Shown: positions 41,283-50,789 of the stretch, one piece after another | Layout: each line of letters opens with the position of its first letter | Position numbering within the stretch: position 1 is the first letter of the stretch | NCBI GenBank assembly: GCA_040385875.1 | Contig: JAZKGO010000062.1 | Span: 1 to 57,539, forward strand | Reading direction: 5' to 3' | Length of the DNA stretch: 57,539 bases | Origin: JANMZR01 sp040385875 | GTDB lineage: Bacteria > Bacteroidota > Bacteroidia > Cytophagales > Spirosomataceae | Notes under the pieces: generated by a model | Databases searched by the model: none | The model's input: only the letters and a program-made list of their open reading frames with translations | Told to the model about the DNA's origin: nothing | Position numbers and translations under genes: made by a program

Positions 41283-42629
41283 ATGAAACTCTGGCAAAAA
41301 GATAGCACCAAAATATCAAAAGAAATTGAAAGTTTTACCATTGGAAAAGATGCTGAAATGGATTTGCAATTGGCTCAGTATGATGTCCTTGGCTCGATAG
41401 CTCATGGAATTATGCTGGAACAAATCGGGCTACTTTCTTCGGAAGATTTGAAATCACTTTTACCAGAATTAAAAAACATTCTAGTCGATATTTCAAATGG
41501 AAACTTTTCGATAGAAAGTGGTGTGGAAGATGTACACTCACAAGTTGAGCTTCTTTTAACTAGAAAACTAGGCGATACCGGCAAGAAAATCCATTCGGGT
41601 CGATCACGTAATGATCAGGTTTTAGTTGATTTAAAGTTGTTTTTCAGAGATAAAATCCATGAAATTGTTGATTTAAGTCAAACACTTTTTGCAAGTTTAC
41701 AATCACAAAGTGAAATTAATAAGGATTTTCTTTTACCTGGTTATACGCACTTCCAGATAGCAATGCCCTCAAGTTTCGGTTTGTGGTTTGGTGCCTACGC
41801 TGAAGCCCTGATTGATGATTTAGAGCTTTATGAAGCTGCCTATCGGCTTTCAAATAAAAATCCGTTGGGTAGCGGAGCAGGCTATGGCTCTTCTTTTCCA
41901 TTAAATAGGAGCCTGACTACCAGCCTTTTAGGGTTTGAAAATTTGCATTACAATGTAGTGTATGCGCAAATGAGTAGAGGTAAAACCGAACAATTTATTG
42001 CTTTGGCCATTAGTCAATTGGCAGCCACAATTGGTCGCTTTGCCATGGATGTTTGTTTATTCAACTCCCAAAATTTCGATTTCATAGTATTAGAGGAAGA
42101 ATTCACAACAGGAAGTAGCATTATGCCACATAAAAAAAATCCAGATGTGGCCGAACTACTACGTGGAAAGTGCAATATTTTAAAAGGACTTCCTAATACT
42201 ATTGCCCTACTATTGAGCAATTTACCTTCTGGCTATCATCGTGAAATGCAACTTTTGAAAGAAGTACTTTTTCCTGCCATTATTGAGATTAAAAATTGTT
42301 TAGAAATGGCCAATCTCTTGGCACAAAACATTAAGGTCAAAAAGGATATTTTATCCGACAAAAAATATGATTTATTATTTTCTGTTGAAAAAGTAAATGA
42401 GCTGGTAATCAATGGAGTACCTTTTAGAGATGCCTATAAACAAGTGGGTAATGAAATTAATGAGGGAAAATATATACGACCTGATTCAATAGAACATACT
42501 CACGAAGGAAGTATCGGCAACTTACAAACTGAGGAAATCAAATGGATGATGGACAAAGTGATTGCAAAATTTGAATTTGAAAGAACCGACAAAGCCATAC
42601 AAAATTTACTCAATTACGAATTACCTTAG
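41283..42629 (+). CDS. argH: argininosuccinate lyase
   Basis: 448 residues, fumarase/aspartase superfamily. It splits argininosuccinate to arginine and fumarate. N-terminal EDVHSQVE; SGRSRNDQV; the DFLLPGYTHFQIAMP region; and the signature GSSIMPHKKNPDVAELLRGK at about 277, with catalytic Ser. Standard length. It completes the pathway from the GNAT gene to arginine in this cluster. Separated from argE by 147 bases carrying a candidate promoter, so it may be expressed separately. Confidence 0.95.
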   Translation: MKLWQKDSTKISKEIESFTIGKDAEMDLQLAQYDVLGSIAHGIMLEQIGLLSSEDLKSLLPELKNILVDISNGNFSIESGVEDVHSQVELLLTRKLGDTGKKIHSGRSRNDQVLVDLKLFFRDKIHEIVDLSQTLFASLQSQSEINKDFLLPGYTHFQIAMPSSFGLWFGAYAEALIDDLELYEAAYRLSNKNPLGSGAGYGSSFPLNRSLTTSLLGFENLHYNVVYAQMSRGKTEQFIALAISQLAATIGRFAMDVCLFNSQNFDFIVLEEEFTTGSSIMPHKKNPDVAELLRGKCNILKGLPNTIALLLSNLPSGYHREMQLLKEVLFPAIIEIKNCLEMANLLAQNIKVKKDILSDKKYDLLFSVEKVNELVINGVPFRDAYKQVGNEINEGKYIRPDSIEHTHEGSIGNLQTEEIKWMMDKVIAKFEFERTDKAIQNLLNYELP

Positions 42630-42666
42630 AAAAAAATAAGCTCAAACTTACCTCTAATTTAATCTT

Positions 42667-43602
42667 ATGAAATCATTTTTAAATCGCTTTAGCTTTACTT
42701 TGCTCATATTTCTATCAGCAGGTTTGGCTTTGGCTTTTCCCCCACTTTTTTTACAAATAGGTGATTACCAACTCAAAAATTTAATTGTTCCGCTCATTCA
42801 GGTGATTATGTTTGGAATGGGAACAACCATGAGCATAAGTGATTTCAATTTTATTATGAAATCCCCCAAAGCGGTCATTGTCGGATTAGTTTGCCAGTTT
42901 ACAATCATGCCATTTATGGGCTATTTTTTGGCAAATGCTTTTGAATTTAGTGGTGAAATTGCAGCTGGTGTAATTTTAATTGGCTGCTCTCCTTCTGGTT
43001 TAGCATCCAATGTGATGGCTTATATAGCAAAAGCCAATGTAGCTTTATCTATTACGATTACCTCAATCGCCACGCTGATGGCTCCATTTATCACACCCAC
43101 TCTAATGAAACTATTGGCCGGTGAATTTATCGAAATTGAACTCCTTACAATGATGATTGATGTAGCAAAAATGGTGTTCCTGCCGATTACTTTGGGTATT
43201 TTGGTCAATAAAATGTTCGCTAATCATAAAGAAATGCTGGACAAAATAATGCCGAAAGTTTCGATGGCAGGTATTGTGATTATTATTTCAATTATTACCG
43301 CAACTGGCAGAAAAAGCATTTTAGAGTTGGGAGGTACGTTAGTATTATGTACCCTCATTCATAATTTAGGAGGTTACTTTTTAGGTTATTGGGGTGCCAG
43401 ATTAATGAAGCTCAAAGAGGAAGATTGCCGTACTGTCGCCATAGAAGTAGGTATGCAAAATGGTGGATTAGCCTCTGGCATAGCTGTTAAAATGGGAAAG
43501 ATAGGAACTGTAGGGCTAGCTGCTGGTCTTTTTGGCCCAATTATGAATATTACAGGATCGGTATTGGCCACTTTTTGGAGTAAAAAACCCGTCAATTCAT
43601 AA
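42667..43602 (+). CDS. bile acid:sodium symporter family (BASS) transporter
   Basis: 311 residues with nine or ten hydrophobic helices, inner membrane. The family landmarks are MFGMGTTMSISDF near residue 60, the GCSPSGLASNVMAYIAKANVALSI helix with the sodium-site residues, and EVGMQNGGLASGIAVKMG near the C-terminus. BASS proteins carry organic acids (bile acids, pyruvate, pantothenate, others) with sodium; this member's substrate is not readable from sequence. It follows argH by 37 bases on the same strand, so read-through is possible. Confidence 0.88.
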   Translation: MKSFLNRFSFTLLIFLSAGLALAFPPLFLQIGDYQLKNLIVPLIQVIMFGMGTTMSISDFNFIMKSPKAVIVGLVCQFTIMPFMGYFLANAFEFSGEIAAGVILIGCSPSGLASNVMAYIAKANVALSITITSIATLMAPFITPTLMKLLAGEFIEIELLTMMIDVAKMVFLPITLGILVNKMFANHKEMLDKIMPKVSMAGIVIIISIITATGRKSILELGGTLVLCTLIHNLGGYFLGYWGARLMKLKEEDCRTVAIEVGMQNGGLASGIAVKMGKIGTVGLAAGLFGPIMNITGSVLATFWSKKPVNS

Positions 43603-43686
43603 GATTAAAATTTCTTTTTTTGCATTTGCCGAACTCTATCGTTTCAGGAGGAGTATTTTCTCCTATCTTTTTAATTCCAACTCGCT

Positions 43687-43721
43687 CAACATCAAGAAAT
43701 TATATTAATTTATTGATGTTG
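43687..43721. promoter_or_regulatory. inverted repeat upstream of the DUF1800 gene
   Basis: Perfect 9-base arms CAACATCAA (43687-43695) and TTGATGTTG (43713-43721) with a 17-base AT-rich spacer, about 50 bases before the start codon. A weak hairpin AGGAG/CTCCT (43649-43664) followed by T lies upstream and may end the BASS transcript. Confidence 0.35.
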
Positions 43722-43771
43722 TTTAAACAAATTCAATTAATTTCAGTCAAAAGAAAAAATCAAAAAGGTAT

Positions 43772-45169
43772 ATGCCTATTTGGAATATTGATACTGCCAA
43801 GCATTTATTGTCAAGAACGCTCTTCGGATATACACGAAAAGACCTTGATTATGCCCTTACATTCAGCACTTTAGGCGATTTTATTGATAATGAAATCTTA
43901 AAAGAAAATCCAATTCCTATTGCGCCTGATGCATGGATTAATGAAATCCCCATCCCCGAAAATGCAACTATAGATGGTCAACGTTATCGGGGATTCAACT
44001 ATTGGTGGTTTGATTTAATGCTTAAAGAAAAGACTAATATGAGAGAGAAGATGGTTTTGTTTTTGCACAATCATTTTACCTCTCAACGCACTGAAGTACA
44101 ATATCCGCAGAATATGTATGCACAGCAAGCATTATTTCGGAAGTATGCATTTGGCAATTTGAGGCAACTCACTAAAGAAATCACCATTGACCCAGCAATG
44201 TTAATCTATCTCAATGGCAATAGAAGTAAAAGTAAAAATGCGGTTCCAAATGAAAATTATGCCCGTGAAGTGATGGAATTGTTCACTTTGGGCGCAGGCA
44301 ACTATACCGAAAATGATATTAAAGAGGCTGCTAAATCTTTTGCAGGCTGGGTAGTGAATGGCCTGGAAGCTAGATTTGACCCCAATAGAGTTGCCATTGA
44401 AAACAAAACTATTTTAGGGAAAACTGGCAATTTTACCTATGACCAGACCATCGATATATTATTTGAACAGCCAGCCTGTGCACCATTTATTTGTCGAAAA
44501 ATCTACAATCAATTTGTAACCAACCAACCCAACGAAATATTCATTGGAAAAATGGCTAAAGTACTCAGAGACAATGATTTTAATCTGAAACCATTGCTTT
44601 CATTTTTATTAAAATCTGAGGAGTTTTATGCGTCTGAGCTAATTGGCTCCAAAATAAAATCACCCATTGAATTGATGATTGGCAGTATGAAAATATTGGA
44701 ATTTTCGAACCCAGCTATTAAATATGACGATGTAGCCAATTCAGATTATGCCTATATCTATGACACCAGCAAAACACTTCAGCAACAACTTTTTGAACCT
44801 CCAAATGTGGCTGGCTGGCCTGGCCAACGTGATTGGGTTAGCTCAACTACTTATGCATATAGAAATGGCTTTTCGGATTCCCTAATTAATGGTAAGAGAT
44901 TAAATGGAGCCAAAATAGCATTCAAATTGAGCGCTTTAGATTATAGCAAAACATTTTTGAATTCAGAAAATGCGATAAAATTTATCGACGAGGTTACAAG
45001 TCTTTTCTTTCCGCTGCCGCTATCGGCATATAAGAAAAAACTTTTGCTCGAAACACTTTTAGAAGGTACTATTGCAGAAAACTATAATACCAATGTGCCC
45101 ATGGCGGAACTGCGTTTGCAAAAATTATACAAAGCCATGATGCGACTACCTGAATTTCAACTGAATTAA
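43772..45169 (+). CDS. DUF1800 family protein
   Basis: 465 residues. Starts PIWNIDTAKHLLSRTLFGYTRKDL, the usual DUF1800 beginning (HLLxRxxFG), then REKMVLFLHNHFTSQR and NENYAREVMELFTLGAGNYTENDIKEAAKSFAGWVV, the family core. LFEPPNVAGWPGQRDWVSSTTY is near the C-terminus. No obvious signal peptide. The family is unassigned but almost always paired with DUF1501 proteins, as here (42 bases upstream), suggesting a shared exported or redox function. The pair stands as its own operon. Confidence 0.88.
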   Translation: MPIWNIDTAKHLLSRTLFGYTRKDLDYALTFSTLGDFIDNEILKENPIPIAPDAWINEIPIPENATIDGQRYRGFNYWWFDLMLKEKTNMREKMVLFLHNHFTSQRTEVQYPQNMYAQQALFRKYAFGNLRQLTKEITIDPAMLIYLNGNRSKSKNAVPNENYAREVMELFTLGAGNYTENDIKEAAKSFAGWVVNGLEARFDPNRVAIENKTILGKTGNFTYDQTIDILFEQPACAPFICRKIYNQFVTNQPNEIFIGKMAKVLRDNDFNLKPLLSFLLKSEEFYASELIGSKIKSPIELMIGSMKILEFSNPAIKYDDVANSDYAYIYDTSKTLQQQLFEPPNVAGWPGQRDWVSSTTYAYRNGFSDSLINGKRLNGAKIAFKLSALDYSKTFLNSENAIKFIDEVTSLFFPLPLSAYKKKLLLETLLEGTIAENYNTNVPMAELRLQKLYKAMMRLPEFQLN

Positions 45170-45211
45170 AAATCTCTGATTTCTTAAGTTATATGGCGTA
45201 AATATTTTTAT

Positions 45212-46738
45212 ATGAAAAGACAGGATTTCATCAAGCAATTAGGGCTTTTATCCAGTGGCACAATGTTGTCAATGGGTGGAATACAAGTTAAAGCTTTGGC
45301 TGCCAATCCTTTTCATGTTGATATTGAAGGTACTGATGGAAAAATTTTAGTTTTATTACAAATGCAGGGCGGCAACGATGGCTTGAACACCATTGTACCG
45401 ATCGAAGATGCGAAATATTATAACGCTCGAACCACTGTAAATATCAAAAAAGCCCAAGCATTAAGGCTCAAAAATACAGTAGGCTTGCATCCTTCAATGT
45501 ATGGTTTTAAATCACTTTTTGATGCAAATAAGCTTTCAATTATTCAAAATGTGGGGTATGCTCAGCCGGATAGATCTCATTTTAGATCAACTGATATCTG
45601 GCTTTCTGGTTCTGACTCAAAACAACAATTGTTTGAAGGTTGGGTGGCCAGATTTTTAGAAAGTCAAAATCCTTCTTATCCGTCCAGCTTACCAAATGAA
45701 CCAATGGCTATACAACTTGGCTCCGTAGAGTCGATGTTATTGCAAGGTAAATTTGGCTCTCTGGGTACAGTTTTTGAGGATCCGAATCTTTTTTATCAGC
45801 TTATATCAGGCTCAAAAGTGGATAATGATCCGCCACCCAATACAGTCGCAGGAGAAGAATTAAAATTTTTGAGACAAATAGCCAATGCTTCAATTCAATA
45901 TTCCGAAACCATAAAAGCCAAAGCTGATTTGGGCAAAAATACCCAAACTTATCCTAACACAAATTTGGGACGGCAGTTGGGGATAGTGGCTAAATTAATC
46001 TCTGGAGGCTTAAAAACACCCGTTTATCTTACCACAATTAATGGCTTTGACACGCATGCCAATCAATTGACAGCCCATTCTAATTTATTAAAACAGGTTT
46101 CTGAGGCGGTCACAGTTTTTCAAAATGATATTGAAATTTTAGGATTAGCCGATAAAGTAACTTTGATGACTTTCTCCGAATTTGGCAGAAGACTAAAAGA
46201 AAATGGCACTTCAGGAACTGACCATGGTACGGCTGCTCCCATATTTGTAATTGGCAAAACTGTAAAGGGTGGTATAATCGGTTCCAATCCAAACCTTTCT
46301 GATTTGGATTCAAGTGGCGATCCAAAATTTGAATTTGATTTTAGGCAGATTTACAGTTCGATAATTGGGGACCATTTTGGACATAGCTCAGAGCTGGCCA
46401 AAGATATTTTACTAAAAGATTTCAATAAACTTCCTATTTTCAAAGGCGCAGAGTCGGCAATAAGTTCAGAAAACTCCATTTCTTTATCTCAAAATAATCC
46501 CAATCCAGTCCGTAATTTTACCAATATTAACTACTCAACGAGCATAAGGCAACACCTGAAAATATTTGTAATTGATTTGAAAGGAAAAGTAATTGCCGTT
46601 TTGAAAGATGAAATACATGCTGCTGGTTCTTATTCATTGCCATTTTCAGCAGTAGACCTACCTGAAGGTATTTATGCTTATTCGCTTTTGGCTGGCAATG
46701 GAGATCAGAAAACATTGAGAATGATAGTTGCAAAATAA
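45212..46738 (+). CDS. DUF1501 family protein with T9SS type A sorting domain
   Basis: 508 residues. The N-terminus (MKRQDFIKQLGLLSSG, then MLSMGG) is a twin-arginine-like signal without the second Arg. The body has the DUF1501 landmarks VLLQMQGGNDGLNTIVPIED, HPSMYGFKSLF and FDTHANQL. The last 80 residues, with NNPNPVRNFTNINYS, then LPEGIYAYSLLAG, form a type A T9SS sorting domain, so the protein should be exported to the surface or medium. It is coupled to the DUF1800 gene. The biochemical role is unknown (sulfatase-like fold is proposed for the family). Confidence 0.88.
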   Translation: MKRQDFIKQLGLLSSGTMLSMGGIQVKALAANPFHVDIEGTDGKILVLLQMQGGNDGLNTIVPIEDAKYYNARTTVNIKKAQALRLKNTVGLHPSMYGFKSLFDANKLSIIQNVGYAQPDRSHFRSTDIWLSGSDSKQQLFEGWVARFLESQNPSYPSSLPNEPMAIQLGSVESMLLQGKFGSLGTVFEDPNLFYQLISGSKVDNDPPPNTVAGEELKFLRQIANASIQYSETIKAKADLGKNTQTYPNTNLGRQLGIVAKLISGGLKTPVYLTTINGFDTHANQLTAHSNLLKQVSEAVTVFQNDIEILGLADKVTLMTFSEFGRRLKENGTSGTDHGTAAPIFVIGKTVKGGIIGSNPNLSDLDSSGDPKFEFDFRQIYSSIIGDHFGHSSELAKDILLKDFNKLPIFKGAESAISSENSISLSQNNPNPVRNFTNINYSTSIRQHLKIFVIDLKGKVIAVLKDEIHAAGSYSLPFSAVDLPEGIYAYSLLAGNGDQKTLRMIVAK

Positions 46739-46939
46739 ATCGGAAGCTAAAAAAATACCTCATCACGACCATTGCAATTGATATCCAATACCCCCTTGTA
46801 CCCAAGTACCCCACCCCATTCAAATCGGAGGCCAAGGGAAGGAAAAAGTCCCAATATTTACATCGCTTTTAGTCCAATTTTGTGGTTGGCAATTGAGAAA
46901 TAGAAATTTAATACTAAAATAGTAATAAAAAAGCTCTCA

Positions 46940-49114
46940 TTATTTCGCTTTATCCTTACCAATATATCTTTCAAAAAACTCATAAATTCTTAACATCCGA
47001 TCGATACGCTGGCGCACATTGCCTGTCCTGGAGAGCTCATGGGTTCCACCAGGCATTCGCACGTATTCAACCTCTTTACCTAAATATTTCAAAGATTTAT
47101 ACAACATTTCACTTTGAATTACCCCCGTTCTGAGGTCATTTTCGCCATGTTTAATCAAAAGTGGTGTTTTTATTTTATCCACATAAGTATAAGGGCTTTC
47201 ACTTTTTAATAATTCAAAATCTTTAGGTATCCATGGCAAGCCAAAATAATTGGGAGTGAGTCGCCAGGCATTGCCTTCACCCATAAAAGTGGTTAGATCA
47301 TACACACCCCGCTGTGAGAAAGCAGCTTTGAAACGATTGTCGTGGCCTACAATCCAGGCAGTCAAATAACCTGCATAGGAGCCTCCAGTGATTACCAGTC
47401 TGCTGGTATCCACCCATGCCTCAGCCGAGGCTAAACTACAGGCTTTTAAAACATCAGAGGCAGGACCATTACCCCAATTTTGGAAGTTGGCTTGTTGAAA
47501 AGCCAAACCATAACCACCTGATCCTCTTGGATTTGCATAAACAATTCCATAGCCTTGAGCAGCCATATACTGAAACTCATGCCACATACTCAATTCGCCT
47601 GGCCCCCACATGGCAGTGGGCCCGCCGTGCATATTTAATAATAGTGGATACTTTTTGCTAGTTTCAAAAGTGGAAGGTTTTACTATCCAATATTCAATTG
47701 TTTGACCCACCTCATTTGTAAACGTTTGTTTAACTGGCTTGCTTATTATTCTACTTTTTACCCAATCATTATGTGCTGAAATTTGCTTTTCACCTTTAAA
47801 TGAAAAATCAGAAATGTAAAGCTCCGATGGATTTTGTATATATGTTTTATGATAAACAATTTTATTTTTCAGCAGGTCAAAATCTAATATACCTGATTCA
47901 TTATCAGATAATTGATCTACTTTTTTTGTAGAAATATTCAATCTAAAAACTGGCTGTGCACCATTTGCTTGAGCAGAAAAATAAACATTTTTGGTATCAT
48001 CAGACCATTTAATATTGGCAGCATTTCTATCAAAATCAATTGGCTGAAAGGAGGATCCATCCGATTTGATGATGGCTAATTTACCAAAATTCACCCCCTC
48101 AGTTGAATTGTATTTTAACATCAAAAAATTCCCATCCGATGAAAGTGCAGGAGAAAAATACTGCATTCCTGCTTTGCCAATTATTAAATTGGTTTTCTTC
48201 TTATCTAGGTCATAATAATAAATACCATTATCTTGCTCTCTGTCAGGATGTTTGGTTAAGTCTAAATCTCCAGAATAATAAATACCCTTTCCAGAAATAG
48301 ACCAAATCGGGCTTTGAACGGAATTAAAGCCAGTAATGATAGGTTGAATTTTAGAACCATCCTTTGCGTCAACAGCTAATAATTGAGTGAAACTCATTTC
48401 TGGTTCGGTTGTGGCTTCGCCTTGAAAATCAAGCCTGTTTATTACCTTGGCTTTTATATCTTGCTCATTTTTAGTCAGATAGGCTCTTATTTCTTCCAAA
48501 TTTCCATCTGGATTTTGTTTTACATTTTTATCTATTACAAGTTGGCTATTTTGCTTAAAGCCTGGTTTTTCCATTGACCAAATTGGTAATGTCTTTTGAG
48601 GGTTTAGCAAAGTGTCGGCTACCAGTTCGCCAAGTTTAATATTTGCTGTGAACAGAATTTTATTGCCATCTGGCGACCATTGCACGCCTCCACAACTATA
48701 CTTATAATCAGTCAATTGCATGGCCTCTCCCCCATTTAAAGGCAAAACAAATATTTGACTTTTGCCTTTTACCGCTCTTGTAAAGGCAATTTTTTTACTG
48801 TCAGGTGACCAGCTAAAATTTGATTCACTTTCTTGACCAAAAGTTAGCTGTTGACTGGTTTCATAATCTGTCAGCCATAAATGAGATTTATAATCATACT
48901 CTAATTTGTTTTCACCATTTACTTCGATTGTTTTTAAAGCATAAATGGCCATTTTCCCATCGGGGGAGGCAATCACATTTGAGATTTGTTTAATTTTGGT
49001 TAAATCTGTTACTTGAATTTTGGATTGCTTACCGTTTCCATTTTGACTAATAGCCATAAATGGCGCAGTTAATAAAATAGAAAAGAGAATCAATTTTGAA
49101 AATTTGCCTTGCAT
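46940..49114 (-). CDS. S9 family peptidase (prolyl oligopeptidase/acylaminoacyl-peptidase type)
   Basis: 724 residues with a signal peptide (residues about 1-23), a WD40-like beta-propeller (repeats with SPDSKKIAFTR, SPDGNKILFT, SSDGNFLMLKY), and a C-terminal alpha/beta hydrolase. The catalytic Ser is in TGGSYAGYLTAW, the Asp in HGENDLRTGV and the His in GGTHELSRTG. The NMHGGPTAMWG oxyanion segment is typical of the family. It is an exported peptidase, probably a dipeptidyl or acylaminoacyl peptidase used in peptide catabolism. Monocistronic; its 5' end faces the MFS gene on the same strand 17 bases upstream, so the two could be an operon. Confidence 0.92.
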   Translation of the reverse strand: MQGKFSKLILFSILLTAPFMAISQNGNGKQSKIQVTDLTKIKQISNVIASPDGKMAIYALKTIEVNGENKLEYDYKSHLWLTDYETSQQLTFGQESESNFSWSPDSKKIAFTRAVKGKSQIFVLPLNGGEAMQLTDYKYSCGGVQWSPDGNKILFTANIKLGELVADTLLNPQKTLPIWSMEKPGFKQNSQLVIDKNVKQNPDGNLEEIRAYLTKNEQDIKAKVINRLDFQGEATTEPEMSFTQLLAVDAKDGSKIQPIITGFNSVQSPIWSISGKGIYYSGDLDLTKHPDREQDNGIYYYDLDKKKTNLIIGKAGMQYFSPALSSDGNFLMLKYNSTEGVNFGKLAIIKSDGSSFQPIDFDRNAANIKWSDDTKNVYFSAQANGAQPVFRLNISTKKVDQLSDNESGILDFDLLKNKIVYHKTYIQNPSELYISDFSFKGEKQISAHNDWVKSRIISKPVKQTFTNEVGQTIEYWIVKPSTFETSKKYPLLLNMHGGPTAMWGPGELSMWHEFQYMAAQGYGIVYANPRGSGGYGLAFQQANFQNWGNGPASDVLKACSLASAEAWVDTSRLVITGGSYAGYLTAWIVGHDNRFKAAFSQRGVYDLTTFMGEGNAWRLTPNYFGLPWIPKDFELLKSESPYTYVDKIKTPLLIKHGENDLRTGVIQSEMLYKSLKYLGKEVEYVRMPGGTHELSRTGNVRQRIDRMLRIYEFFERYIGKDKAK

Positions 49115-49130
49115 AATTTTAGTTTGATTG

Positions 49131-50366
49131 TTAAAGTTTAAGATTTATAAGTTCTTTTGATCGCAAGAAAACAATAAAAATAATTATAATAGTAATCCCA
49201 CCACCTATCACTACTGAGGGGACCGTTCCAAACAAGCTTGCCGCCAAACCCGATTCAAAAGCACCAATTTCATTGGATGAAGTCACAAAAATACTGTTTA
49301 CAGAAACTACCCTCCCACGCATATGCTCAGGAGGAATCACTTGTAAAATTGTTTGTCTTATTACTACACTAATGCTATCAAAAGCTCCCGTTAAGAAAAG
49401 CATGACAACCGAAAGAATGAAGTTGGTGGATAGTGCAAATATGATGGTTGCAATACCAAAGCCAGAAACAGCAATAATCATATTACGCCAAGCTCGATCA
49501 GTCGGTGAAATAACCGTGGTGGCAAAAATCGTTAAAATAGCACCTATTGAAGGTGCAGCTCGTAGAATCCCCAAGCCTTGCGGTCCCACTTTCAATATAT
49601 CTTCAGCAAAAATTGGCAAAATAGCCACTACACCACCAAATAAAACAGCTACTAAATCAAGAGAAATAGAGTAAAGCAAAATTTTGGTATTGTATACAAA
49701 CACAAAACCTTCCCTAATACTTTGCCATATATTCTGATTTGTTTGTGAAAGTGTTTTTATTTCTGTTTTAGAAATATTGGATATTATCACAAAATTAATA
49801 GCTAACAAAACAACAACTATGATTAATGTGGTCACTAAGCCGTAGTTGGCATACAGAAATCCAGCTATACCAGGGCCTAAAACAGCCCCTATTTGCCAAA
49901 AGGTGCTACCCCAGCTAGCTGCATTTGAGTAGACTTCTCGGGGAGTTAAAAATGCTTTTAGTGAAGAAGCAGCCGGATGATAAAAGCCTTTGGCAAAGCC
50001 GATTATTGAAATAAATATAAAAGTACCGGCTAATAAAGTATTTTCAGAAATTGAGTGTGCATTTTTAAAAATAATGGCTAGACAGATCGATGAGACGATA
50101 ATAACGGAGAGGCTCCATTTCATCATCTTCTTTTTGTCTAATTTATCTGCAAAATGGCCGCCAAACAAAGCCAGCGAAATATATGGAATTGCCTCAGCAA
50201 GACCTATTAATCCTAAAGTGAGAGGGTTACGTGTTATTTTATACAATTCATAACCCAACAAAACCTCCTGAATTAGTAGTGCAGCGGTATTTATTAAGTT
50301 ACCAGTAATTAAACTTAAAAATTCACGATATTTTAAAGCTGCAAATGGGTCTTTACCTTTAAGCAA
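49131..50366 (-). CDS. MFS transporter (enterobactin-exporter/MFS_3 type)
   Basis: 411 residues with 12 hydrophobic segments. Begins FAALKYREFLSLITGNLINT, typical of MFS_3, and contains the loop GGHFADKLDKKKMMKWS (the MFS motif A position) and QTILQVIPPEHMRGRVVSVNS. Probably exports a small molecule or drug. The start is TTG at 50366. A 31-base inverted repeat with 10-base arms begins at the start codon (50366-50396), so translation or transcription may be controlled. The S9 peptidase follows after 16 bases. Confidence 0.88.
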   Translation of the reverse strand: MLKGKDPFAALKYREFLSLITGNLINTAALLIQEVLLGYELYKITRNPLTLGLIGLAEAIPYISLALFGGHFADKLDKKKMMKWSLSVIIVSSICLAIIFKNAHSISENTLLAGTFIFISIIGFAKGFYHPAASSLKAFLTPREVYSNAASWGSTFWQIGAVLGPGIAGFLYANYGLVTTLIIVVVLLAINFVIISNISKTEIKTLSQTNQNIWQSIREGFVFVYNTKILLYSISLDLVAVLFGGVVAILPIFAEDILKVGPQGLGILRAAPSIGAILTIFATTVISPTDRAWRNMIIAVSGFGIATIIFALSTNFILSVVMLFLTGAFDSISVVIRQTILQVIPPEHMRGRVVSVNSIFVTSSNEIGAFESGLAASLFGTVPSVVIGGGITIIIIFIVFLRSKELINLKL

Positions 50367-50396
50367 AATTTGTTTTTATTTTTTTGAAACAAATTT
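50366..50396. promoter_or_regulatory. inverted repeat at the MFS gene start
   Basis: AAATTTGTTT (50366-50375) and AAACAAATTT (50387-50396), 11-base spacer; one arm overlaps the TTG start codon (minus strand). It can form an mRNA hairpin over the start or be a repressor site. Confidence 0.45.
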
Positions 50397-50789
50397 AATC
50401 AATACGTAAAATAAATTAGACTGATTCACAAATATTTACCTTATAAATTTTTGATTTCAAATGTTGCTCTTATCGAATCGTTTATACTTTTTTTTAGAGA
50501 ATTTTTTAGAAAAACTAGTTCCTTTTGATATTCAACATTTTAGATGCTGGCCATGGAAAGAGTAATATATTTATCTTTTTGCAAAAAAAGTAATTCGATT
50601 ATTTAAGGTTTTGATTTTCTGCAAGTATTTAACTGTAAAATAATAATTGATATCTGAGAAAAAATATTAATTTTATCCACCCCACTAAACTATTTTATCA
50701 AAAGTACGTAATGATATAAGTGCAGTATGATATTATAGAATAAAATAATTTACACTTTTTGTTATTTCAGAGTGCATTTTTTACTTCTT
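50397..50789. other. intergenic region between MFS and T9SS-cargo genes
   Basis: About 393 AT-rich bases between divergent genes. No coding ORF and no confident promoter. No tRNA or repeat seen. Confidence 0.4.

Noticed and set aside
46739..46939. Small ORFs between the DUF1501 and S9 peptidase genes
   Set aside because: Frames overlap known genes, lack coding character and match nothing recognisable.
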